Shown here piece by piece: positions 7,172 to 12,312 of a stretch of 12,312 nt of DNA. The stretch is from Dehalococcoidia bacterium (GTDB taxonomy: Bacteria > Chloroflexota > Dehalococcoidia > Tepidiformales > Tepidiformaceae). Where the stretch lies: positions 5,623 to 17,934 of the forward strand of contig VXRS01000268.1 of assembly GCA_009838385.1 (NCBI GenBank). Reading direction: 5' to 3'. A model generated the notes under the pieces. The model was given only the letters and a program-made list of their open reading frames with translations, was not told the origin of the DNA and searched no databases. Each line of letters opens with the position of its first letter. Position 1 is the first letter of the stretch. Both the position numbers and the translations under genes were made by a program.

Positions 7172-7978
7172 CTACGGCCGCGGTGACCCGTACACCGACT
7201 CGATCGACTCCCCCGAGTCGAAGCGATCCTGGATGTCGCCCATCGTCGCGATCGCTTCCTCCGTGCCGACGACCGTCTGGAAGAGGCGCTGCTCGTTGGT
7301 GAGCGCCTCCGACAGCCCCAGGTCGTCGTTGTCGATCAGGATTTGCTTGAGCGTCGCCAGCGCCTTCGCCGGGCGGTCGGCCAGGCGGCCCGCCCAGTCC
7401 AGCGCTACCTCCACCGACGTGCCGTCCGGCACCACTCGATTCACGCCGCCCAGCTCGTAGATGCGCTGCGCCGTCATGGGCGTGCCGTCGAGCACCATCT
7501 CCGCCGTCGCCGTGCGACCGATGATGCGCGCCAGCCGGCTTGTGCCCCCGATGCCCGTCGTCAGCGCGATCTGGACCTCAGGCTGCCCGAAGCGCGCCTG
7601 CTCCTCCGCGATGCGCAGGTCGCACGCCCATCCCAGCTCCGCCCCTCCCCCGGAGCAATCCCCCGAGATCGCCGCGATTGTCACGACCGGCGTCTTCGCC
7701 AGCTCCTGCAGGCAGACGCCCCAGCCGCCACCCGTTCCCGTCGTCGGCTCCCCGATGACCGTGTTGCGAAGGTCGCGCAGCCAGGCGTGCTCGTACCAGT
7801 GTCCCGGCGTCCCCGAGGCCAGCACCGAGACCCGGGCGCCCCCCTCGCGCGCCTCTACCAGCGCGTCCCCCAGCTGTTCCACCCCCTCCCACGAGCCGTG
7901 GTTGTTGATGTCGGGGTTGGACATGGTGATGAGCGCGACCCCTTCGCGCGGTCGCTCAAGCGTGACGATATCGGGCAT
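7172..7978 (-). CDS. Enoyl-CoA hydratase/isomerase family protein (crotonase)
   Basis: The 268-residue protein has the crotonase fold, which stabilises a CoA-thioester enolate and typically hydrates or isomerises enoyl-CoA. The second oxyanion region SGDCSGGGAELGWACDLRIA (105-124) is canonical. The two catalytic glutamates of hydratases are present: Glu134 in FGQPE and Glu160 in AEMVLDG, followed by GIGGTSRL. The first oxyanion segment is atypical: ASGTPGHWYEHAWL (54-67) replaces the usual G-x-FSAGADL. Start: ATG 7978 lies 7 nt after a strong SD complementary to 7986-7993; a longer in-frame form starting at 8023 would bury this SD and the leader element. It is 69 nt downstream of the nitroreductase, but has its own leader shared with the flavin monooxygenases. 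Confidence 0.93.
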   Translation of the reverse strand: MPDIVTLERPREGVALITMSNPDINNHGSWEGVEQLGDALVEAREGGARVSVLASGTPGHWYEHAWLRDLRNTVIGEPTTGTGGGWGVCLQELAKTPVVTIAAISGDCSGGGAELGWACDLRIAEEQARFGQPEVQIALTTGIGGTSRLARIIGRTATAEMVLDGTPMTAQRIYELGGVNRVVPDGTSVEVALDWAGRLADRPAKALATLKQILIDNDDLGLSEALTNEQRLFQTVVGTEEAIATMGDIQDRFDSGESIESVYGSPRP

Positions 7979-7985
7979 GGCAGAG

Positions 7986-8019
7986 CCTCCTCCTGTGAGT
8001 GCGCGAACGATACAGGAGG
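7986..8019 (-). promoter_or_regulatory. Shared leader element, copy C (crotonase)
   Basis: On the minus strand: perfect 8-bp arms CCTCCTGT (8019-8012) and ACAGGAGG (7996-7989), 15 nt apart. A TATCGT -10-like box (8012-8007) starts at the inner end of the first arm, and GCGCACTCAC precedes the second. The second arm contains the SD. The same layout precedes the two flavin monooxygenase genes. Confidence 0.55.
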
Positions 8020-8047
8020 GCACCCGCCGGCCGAGGTTGGGAAACGG

Positions 8048-8743
8048 CTACGGGCGTTCCTGCTGATTCCCCCACGTGTCGAAGTGCACGACTTGCTCGA
8101 CCGGCATCCGGCGCGGCTGCGAGAAGCGCCCCCGGATCGGGTACCCAAGGGGCACGATCGCGACCGCTGTCGACCCTTCCGGCAGCTCCAGCAGCTCGTC
8201 CAGCTTGGGGCCGGTTCCGAACGTGGTGAGCGGCGCGCCGATGCCGTACGCGCGCGCCGCCAGCGCCAGGTTCTGGATGGCCCCGAAGATGAAGCCGCCG
8301 TAGGTCATCCCCGTGCGCGTCGACTCCGGCCCTCCGGCCACGCCCGTGAGCACTGGCACCATCAGCACCGGCGCCTCGCCGATGTGATTCGCCAGGTACG
8401 TCACCGAACGCAGCCCCGACGCGTCGAGCCCCGTCTCCGCGTCCACCACCTTGTCGAAGTCAGAGAACTGGACGCGTCCTCCCCCTTCGAGCGCGGCGGG
8501 ATCGGCGCGCCCGTAGGTCGCCTCGAACACACCCTTCCACCACGCGGCGATCTGCGCCTTCCTGGCTTCGTCGCGCACGACCACCCAGCCCCAGATCTGC
8601 GAGTTCCCGCCCGTCGGCCCGCGGATGGCTGCGTCCAGCAGCTCCCACAGAATCTCGTCGGGAATCGGGTCGGACCCGAGGAAACGGCGGGCGGGAGTCG
8701 AGTGGATCGCCTCCAGCACGTCCAGCGGTTCGCGTTCTGCCAT
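8048..8743 (-). CDS. Nitroreductase-family FMN-dependent oxidoreductase
   Basis: This 231-residue protein belongs to the nitroreductase superfamily: FMN-binding homodimers that use NAD(P)H to reduce nitro groups, quinones, enones or flavins. Motifs: the N-terminal FMN-phosphate segment STPARRF (15-21), GPTGGNSQIWGW (42-53) in place of the common ApSxxNxQPW, GGFIFGAIQNLALAARAYGIG in the core helix, and the C-terminal PLGYPIRGRFSQPRRMPVEQVVHFDTW typical of this family. Start ATG 8743 lies 7 nt from AGGAG. It sits only 30 nt downstream of a flavin monooxygenase with no promoter between, so the two are probably cotranscribed. It could supply reduced flavin to that monooxygenase or act on its product. 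The substrate is unknown. Confidence 0.92.
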   Translation of the reverse strand: MAEREPLDVLEAIHSTPARRFLGSDPIPDEILWELLDAAIRGPTGGNSQIWGWVVVRDEARKAQIAAWWKGVFEATYGRADPAALEGGGRVQFSDFDKVVDAETGLDASGLRSVTYLANHIGEAPVLMVPVLTGVAGGPESTRTGMTYGGFIFGAIQNLALAARAYGIGAPLTTFGTGPKLDELLELPEGSTAVAIVPLGYPIRGRFSQPRRMPVEQVVHFDTWGNQQERP

Positions 8744-8773
8744 CGTGTTGCTCCTGTCTCGTCGGACCGCGGG

Positions 8774-10006
8774 CTAGGCCCGGGCCAGCTCGGTGTAGTT
8801 GATTGCGGGGTCGTGCCCCACGAAAGTCTTGCCGAGGTTCTCGTAGTGGCGCCACGTGATCAGCGTGTGCGTCGCCGACTGCTGCGCGTCCCGCAGCTGG
8901 CGCTCGAGCGGGCTCTCCATGCGGCTGCCGGTCGTGCCCGCCGTGTTGTTGATGATTCCCACCACGGAGCGCACCGCCTGGGCTGCGTGCGCGCAGGCCA
9001 GATACGCCTCCCGGTAGACCTCCCAGTCGGGCGTCAGCCGCCCGCCCTCCGAGGCTCCCGGCCCGAGGTTGGCCTCCAGCGCGTCCTGCGTCTCCAGCAT
9101 GAACGTGCGCGCCGCCATGTACGTCGCCTGCGCCTCGCCGATGCGGTAGTGCACCTGCGGCATGTCCATCAGCGGCGAGGCAAGCCCCCAGGGCGTCTTC
9201 TTCTGGGCCAGGTCGATGAACGACTCGATCGCCGCCTTGCAGACGCCCAGAGCCACCGCCGACTTCGTATAGACGGCGTGGCACGGGTTCCGCAGGGTCG
9301 CGCCATCCCACTGCCGGCTCGGGGCGAGCGCCCGTCCTGGCAGCAGGTGCTCCGGCGGAACGTAGGTGCCGTCCATGCGGATGTCGTGGCTGCCGCTCCC
9401 GCGCATCCCCGCTGAGTTCCACGTGTCGATGATCTCGAAGTCCTCGCGGGGCACCAGGAAGGAGTTCTCCGCCCCCTCGCCCGTGGCTTCGTCGACGACG
9501 AAGGGCGAGATGACGAAGGCCCAGGTGGCGTTGTGGCACCCGCTGGCGAAGGCGCCCTGGTAGCTGAGCCGCCAACCGTCGCCCTCGCGCCGGGCCGTCT
9601 GGCCGGGGTTCGGACCGTTCGGCGTCCCCAGTCCGCCAACGACGACCGCATTCCAGTCGTCGAAGACCTTGTCGGCGAGGGCGTGGTCCATCTGCCGCAA
9701 CACCAGACCGTTGGTCTCCGAGTGAATCTGCACGATCCAGCCGACCGACCCGTCGATCGCGGCGGCGGCCTCGATAGCCTCGATCTGTTCGCGTGCGCTC
9801 AGGTCCTCGCCGCCCAGCTCCCTCGGCACCGCCATTCGGTAGAGGCCCTGGCCGGCCATCTCCTTTGAGCCCCAGGCGGGCATGTGACGCAGTTCCTGCG
9901 CCTCGTCGCCTGCCTTCTGCAGCGCCTCCGCGATGCTCGCGACGCGGTCGAGCATCGGCGTCTGCTCGATCTCGTCCCGCCGCTCGATGATCTCGGGTCG
10001 CACCAT
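8774..10006 (-). CDS. Acyl-CoA dehydrogenase-fold flavin-dependent monooxygenase, copy B
   Basis: This 410-residue protein has the acyl-CoA dehydrogenase fold with the type-2 C-terminal domain found in flavin-dependent monooxygenases such as HsaA, DszC and HpaB-like enzymes. Landmarks: LGGEDLSAREQIEAIE, DGSVGWIVQIHSE, YQGAFASGCHNATW at the flavin face, AGMRGSGSHDIRMDGTYVPPEH in the middle beta domain, and INNTAGTTGSRMESPLERQLRDAQQSATH plus a GKTFVGHDP tail. A two-component oxygenase using reduced flavin is more likely than a true dehydrogenase, since the NTAG...PLER...RD pattern is that of the monooxygenase group. It aligns without gaps to the next gene upstream (about 96 differences in 410 by my hand count). 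GGAGG (10013-10017) lies 6 nt before the ATG. The nitroreductase follows after 30 nt. Confidence 0.9.
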   Translation of the reverse strand: MVRPEIIERRDEIEQTPMLDRVASIAEALQKAGDEAQELRHMPAWGSKEMAGQGLYRMAVPRELGGEDLSAREQIEAIEAAAAIDGSVGWIVQIHSETNGLVLRQMDHALADKVFDDWNAVVVGGLGTPNGPNPGQTARREGDGWRLSYQGAFASGCHNATWAFVISPFVVDEATGEGAENSFLVPREDFEIIDTWNSAGMRGSGSHDIRMDGTYVPPEHLLPGRALAPSRQWDGATLRNPCHAVYTKSAVALGVCKAAIESFIDLAQKKTPWGLASPLMDMPQVHYRIGEAQATYMAARTFMLETQDALEANLGPGASEGGRLTPDWEVYREAYLACAHAAQAVRSVVGIINNTAGTTGSRMESPLERQLRDAQQSATHTLITWRHYENLGKTFVGHDPAINYTELARA

Positions 10007-10013
10007 GCCGCCC

Positions 10014-10048
10014 CTCCGGTCCGTGAGTGCCGCGCGATGATACGGGAG
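10014..10048 (-). promoter_or_regulatory. Shared leader element, copy B (flavin monooxygenase B)
   Basis: On the minus strand: CTCCCGT (10048-10042), TATCAT box (10042-10037), GCGCGGCACTCAC, then ACCGGAG (10020-10014) overlapping the SD. Arms pair at 6 of 7 positions. Separation is 21 nt. Confidence 0.5.
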
Positions 10049-10050
10049 CC

Positions 10051-10067
10051 CCCCGCTCGCGGCGGGG
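10051..10067. other. GC hairpin between the two flavin monooxygenase genes
   Basis: CCCCGC and GCGGGG pair around a 5-nt TCGCG loop, 22 nt past the stop of copy A. There is no T-tract, so a termination role is uncertain. It could instead lower readthrough from copy A into copy B. Confidence 0.3.
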
Positions 10068-10088
10068 TCCCGAACTGGAGCATCCGCG

Positions 10089-11321
10089 CTAGGCGCGGCG
10101 CAGTTCCATGTAGTTCGCCGCGGGATCGTGTCCCACGAAGGTCTTGCCGAGGTCCTCGTAGTGCCGCCACGAGATCAGCGCGTGCGTCGCCGACTGGTGC
10201 GCGTCGCGCAGGTGGCGCTCCAGGGGGCTGTCCATGCGGCTTCCGGTTGTCCCGGCCGTGTTGTTGATGATGCCGACGACGTGCCGAACGGCCTGCGCCG
10301 AGTGCGCGCAGGCCAGGTACGCCGGCCAGAAGACGTCCCACTCCGGCTCCAGCCTCCCGCCCTCGGAGGGCTTCGGCCCCAGGTGCGCCTCAAGCGCGTC
10401 CTGCGTGTCCAGCACGAAGGTGCGCGCCGCCATGTACGTCGCCATCGCCTCGCCGATGCGGTAGTGCACCTGCGGCATGTCCTTAAGCGGTGAGGCCAGT
10501 CCCCACGGCGTCTTGATGTTCGCGAGGTCGATGAACGACTCGAGCGCGCCCTTGCACACGCCCAGCGCCACCGCCGACTTGTTGTAGACCGCGTGGCAGG
10601 GATTCCGGAACGTCGGGTTGTCCCACTGCTCGCTCGGCGCCAGCGGGCGATCCGGCAGCAGGTGCTCGGGCGGCACGTAGGTGCCGTCCATGCGCACGTC
10701 GTGGCTGCCGCTGCCGCGCATCCCCGCCGTGTCCCACGTGTCGACGATCTCGAACTCGCCCTTCGGCACCATGAACGAGTTCTCCGCGCCCTCGCCCGTC
10801 TCCTCGTTCATCACCACGGGCGACATCACGAAGTTCCAGGTCGCGTTGTGGCAGCCGCTCGCGAACGATCCCTGGTAGCTCAGCCGCCAGCCGTCTCCCT
10901 CGCGCTTGGCCGTACGGCCCGGGTTGGGCCCGTTCGGCGGACCCAGCCCGGAGCACACGAGCGCGTCCCAGTCATCGAAGATCTTGTCGCACAGGGCGCG
11001 GTCCATGCGCCGCACGACAAGCCCGTTGATCTCCGAGTTGATGTGCGTGCACCACCCCACCGAGCCGTCGATCGACGAGACCAGTTCGACGTTCTCGATC
11101 TGCTCGCGCGCGGTCACGTCCTCCCCGCCGAGCTCCTTCGGCAGCGCGTACCGATAGAAGCCGTTGGCGGCCATCTCCTTGGCCGCCCAGGCCGGCAGGT
11201 GGCGAAGCTCCTGCGCCTCGTCGCCAGCCGCCCGCAGCATCTCCCGCATGCTCTCGATGCGTTCCAGCATCGGCGTCTGTTTGATCTCGTTCTGCCGTTC
11301 GATGATCTCGGCGCGCACCAT
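10089..11321 (-). CDS. Acyl-CoA dehydrogenase-fold flavin-dependent monooxygenase, copy A
   Basis: This is a 410-residue paralogue of the neighbouring downstream gene, identical in length and alignable without gaps. The same landmarks occur: LGGEDVTAREQIEN, DGSVGWCTHINSE, YQGSFASGCHNATW, AGMRGSGSHDVRMDGTYVPPEH, INNTAGTTGSRMDSPLERHLRDAHQSATH. Differences cluster in segments likely to line the substrate pocket: EAAAAIDG versus LVSSIDG, VVVGGLGTP versus LVCSGLGPP, and WAFVISPFVV versus WNFVMSPVVM. This suggests the copies have split substrate range. Start: ATG 11321 lies 6 nt after GGAGGT (11328-11333) and matches the start of the paralogue; a GTG at 11327 abuts the SD and is unlikely. Substrate unknown; probably needs a separate flavin reductase. 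Confidence 0.9.
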   Translation of the reverse strand: MVRAEIIERQNEIKQTPMLERIESMREMLRAAGDEAQELRHLPAWAAKEMAANGFYRYALPKELGGEDVTAREQIENVELVSSIDGSVGWCTHINSEINGLVVRRMDRALCDKIFDDWDALVCSGLGPPNGPNPGRTAKREGDGWRLSYQGSFASGCHNATWNFVMSPVVMNEETGEGAENSFMVPKGEFEIVDTWDTAGMRGSGSHDVRMDGTYVPPEHLLPDRPLAPSEQWDNPTFRNPCHAVYNKSAVALGVCKGALESFIDLANIKTPWGLASPLKDMPQVHYRIGEAMATYMAARTFVLDTQDALEAHLGPKPSEGGRLEPEWDVFWPAYLACAHSAQAVRHVVGIINNTAGTTGSRMDSPLERHLRDAHQSATHALISWRHYEDLGKTFVGHDPAANYMELRRA

Positions 11322-11327
11322 GCGCAC

Positions 11328-11365
11328 ACCTCCGGTCCGTGAGTGCCGCGCGGATGATACCGGAG
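11328..11365 (-). promoter_or_regulatory. Shared leader element, copy A (flavin monooxygenase A)
   Basis: On the minus strand: CTCCGGT (11365-11359), TATCAT box (11359-11354), CCGCGCGGCACTCAC, then ACCGGAG (11336-11330), which overlaps the GGAGGT SD. The 7-bp arms are perfect complements separated by 22 nt. No good -35 is visible at 17-18 nt from TATCAT. Confidence 0.55.
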
Positions 11366-11384
11366 CGGTGAGAGGGCGGTGTTC

Positions 11385-11813
11385 CTACGGCGGCAGCAGT
11401 GCCACGCTGCCGCGGCTGGCGTTCAGGTCGAGCCGGAAGTGCCGCAGCACATCCCACCCCAGCAGCGACGGCAACCCTTCGGAGCCTAGGGCTCCCAGTT
11501 CGAGGGCGCCACGAACGACTTCCCGGTCCCCGCCCTCGACCGTGAAGGCGTACGAGGCTTCCACGGCACGGTAGACAGCGATTCCGCCGACGCCGCTGGT
11601 CAGGCGTCGCTCACTCAGCGGCCAAGTCGCGGGGTCGAACTGGGTCTCGGGGATCTTGAGACGGTGCAGCGCATCATCCGCATGGACCACGGTCGTCGAG
11701 GCCCCCGTGTCGATAGCAAATGGCACAAGCCGATCTGACGGGGCCCCGGCGATGCTGAGCCGAACCCAGACATGGGGGAAACCGTACTGGGAATCGAAGA
11801 ACCCTGCGATCAC
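11385..11813 (-). CDS. Retropepsin-like aspartic protease
   Basis: This 142-residue protein looks like a single-domain clan AA (retroviral-type) aspartic protease that would work as a dimer. The catalytic motif is FAIDTGASTTVVH with Asp35, Thr36, Gly37. The second conserved block, LPSLLGWDVLRHFRLDLN (about 113-130), matches the family's hydrophobic-GxDxL segment. No signal peptide is present, so a cytosolic role is likely. Its GTG start overlaps the TGA of the upstream gene in a GTGA, indicating translational coupling and explaining the poor SD. Targets are unknown. Confidence 0.87.
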   Translation of the reverse strand: MIAGFFDSQYGFPHVWVRLSIAGAPSDRLVPFAIDTGASTTVVHADDALHRLKIPETQFDPATWPLSERRLTSGVGGIAVYRAVEASYAFTVEGGDREVVRGALELGALGSEGLPSLLGWDVLRHFRLDLNASRGSVALLPP

Positions 11814-12067
11814 AGGTGCAAGCGCTTGTTGGCGGTGAGGAACTTCACGTCCACGTCATCGCTGAAGTCGAGGTTCATTGCCTCAACCGCGGCGGAGGCA
11901 TCCGTGAGGTGCGGGTACGCACCAATCACTTGGCGGTCCTTGTCAATCACGACGAACTGCTCGGGGTACTTGGCGAGCAGCTCCTCGTGGTGCTCTTCCC
12001 ACCACCGCCACGTGGCCATCGCCTCTTCGCGCTCCCGAAGGTCCTCCGCCATGTCCCGCGTGACCAT
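11810..12067 (-). CDS. Small DUF5678-like protein
   Basis: This 85-residue protein has a charged N-terminal helix, then WWEEHHEELLAKYPEQFVVIDKDRQVIGAYPHLTDASAAVEAM. That matches my memory of the DUF5678 pattern (a W...LL.KYP..WV....G.VI segment, about 50 residues, function unknown). Start: ATG 12067 lies 6 nt after GGGAG. A GTG eight codons upstream would extend it, but has no SD. Its stop overlaps the protease start, so both proteins are made from one message. Genes of this kind are often small partners next to retropepsin-like proteases or in toxin-antitoxin-like pairs; that role here is an inference. Confidence 0.72.
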   Translation of the reverse strand: MVTRDMAEDLREREEAMATWRWWEEHHEELLAKYPEQFVVIDKDRQVIGAYPHLTDASAAVEAMNLDFSDDVDVKFLTANKRLHL

Positions 12068-12092
12068 TTCGCACTCCCGTCGCTGGCGCACC

Positions 12093-12107
12093 GTGCAACT
12101 GTTGCAC
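12093..12107. promoter_or_regulatory. Perfect 15-bp palindrome, operator-like
   Basis: GTGCAAC-T-GTTGCAC has 7-bp perfect arms around one central base. It lies just downstream of the predicted start site (about +4 to +18) and 26 nt before the ATG of the small protein. The position fits a repressor operator. The two-gene product could be self-regulating, but no DNA-binding domain is visible in either protein. Confidence 0.5.
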
Positions 12108-12117
12108 CGACCCCTCT

Positions 12118-12146
12118 ACGGTACGCGCCCGCCGCCACGCCTTCAA
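12118..12146 (-). promoter_or_regulatory. Candidate promoter of the DUF5678-protease operon
   Basis: The minus strand shows TTGAAG (12146-12141), a 17-nt spacer and TACCGT (12123-12118). The -35 overlaps the stop codon of the upstream methyltransferase-like gene. Confidence 0.45.
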
Positions 12147-12312
12147 GACCCTTCCCCCGGACCCCGCAACTCCACCCCCGCTTCGCCCGAGAAGCGCTTC
12201 CGCATCACCGCGAACGCCTCCTCCGATCTGTCCGCCAGCACGAAGCGCCGCCCCAGCTGCAACGCCGCCGCCCCCCCCGTGCCCCGCCCCCGCCCCAGGC
12301 TGCTATAAACAA
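12143..12312 (-). CDS. C-terminal end of a probable site-specific DNA methyltransferase (cut by window edge)
   Basis: The minus frame is open from the right edge to a TGA at 12145-12143, encoding 56 C-terminal residues. The sequence LGRGRGTGGAAALQLGRRFVLADRSEEAFAVMRKRF resembles the AdoMet-binding motif I and next strand of N4/N6-type DNA methylases (DPFxGSGTTxxAAxxLGRRFxxxDxSxEAxxxxxxRF). This places the motif near the C-terminus, as in the beta-class arrangement. The acidic DPF start of the motif is replaced (YSSLGRG), and a run of eight C at 12271-12278 adjoins it, so either a diverged motif or a sequence error is possible. The rest of the gene is outside the window. Confidence 0.5.
   Translation of the reverse strand, partial: VYSSLGRGRGTGGAAALQLGRRFVLADRSEEAFAVMRKRFSGEAGVELRGPGEGS

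Noticed and set aside
7979..8023. Longer crotonase form starting at 8023
   Set aside because: The internal ATG at 7978 has a strong SD 7 nt away and matches the usual crotonase N-terminus. The extra 15 residues would overlap the shared leader.
7343..9415. A 690-codon plus-strand open frame
   Set aside because: It runs antisense to the crotonase, nitroreductase and monooxygenase B, all of which show clear family motifs. Its length is an effect of high GC.
8774..11321. Calling the two paralogues true acyl-CoA dehydrogenases
   Set aside because: The C-terminal INNTAGTTGSR, SPLERxLRD and GKTFVGHDP features fit the type-2 flavin monooxygenase branch better, and no beta-oxidation dehydrogenase catalytic motif is evident.
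11819..11828. Perfect palindrome CAAGCGCTTG
   Set aside because: It lies inside the coding end of the small protein (AsnLysArgLeuHis codons) and is short enough to arise by chance.

Overview
The window is high-GC bacterial DNA (about two-thirds G+C by eye). Every gene I can support lies on the minus strand, so the genes are listed below in reverse order of transcription. The long open frames on the plus strand are arginine-rich shadows of minus-strand genes. Gene density is high, starts include ATG and GTG, clear Shine-Dalgarno (SD) sequences are present, and several TAnnnT -10 boxes can be seen. An alpha-2-macroglobulin-like surface protein, many flavin and heme oxygenases, and a retropepsin-like protease fit an uncultured Chloroflexota (Dehalococcoidia/SAR202-like). 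That taxonomic guess is an inference; an actinobacterial or other high-GC origin is not excluded. I see no rRNA, tRNA, CRISPR array, insertion sequence or replication origin.

Layout from left to right (3' to 5' in transcription): (1) the start of a secreted Ig-like/alpha-2-macroglobulin-type protein with two tandem 53-residue repeats, cut by the left edge; (2) a small operon of acyl carrier protein, Sfp-type phosphopantetheinyl transferase and alpha/beta hydrolase, with a good promoter (TTGACG-17-TATGGT) and an ATGA stop/start overlap; (3) an NCS2 nucleobase-type permease fused to a C-terminal histidine-kinase-ATPase-like domain; (4) a cytochrome P450; (5) a lower-GC orphan gene with a short phage-portal-like motif; (6) a crotonase; (7) a nitroreductase just downstream of one of two tandem, gaplessly alignable flavin monooxygenases of the acyl-CoA dehydrogenase fold; (8) a DUF5678-like small protein overlapping a retropepsin-like aspartic protease, behind a promoter with a perfect operator-like palindrome; (9) the C-terminal end of a probable DNA methyltransferase, cut by the right edge.

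The crotonase, nitroreductase, two flavin monooxygenases and P450 look like a set for oxidative modification or degradation of an acyl/CoA-linked or aromatic-type substrate. The strongest new signal is regulatory. The crotonase and both flavin monooxygenases share the same short 5' leader: a TATCAT/TATCGT box, a GCACTCAC block and inverted-repeat arms ending on the SD. The arm sequences differ between leaders while pairing is kept in two of the three. This suggests a shared operator or RNA element that ties these genes into one regulon. The P450 leader carries a partial version.
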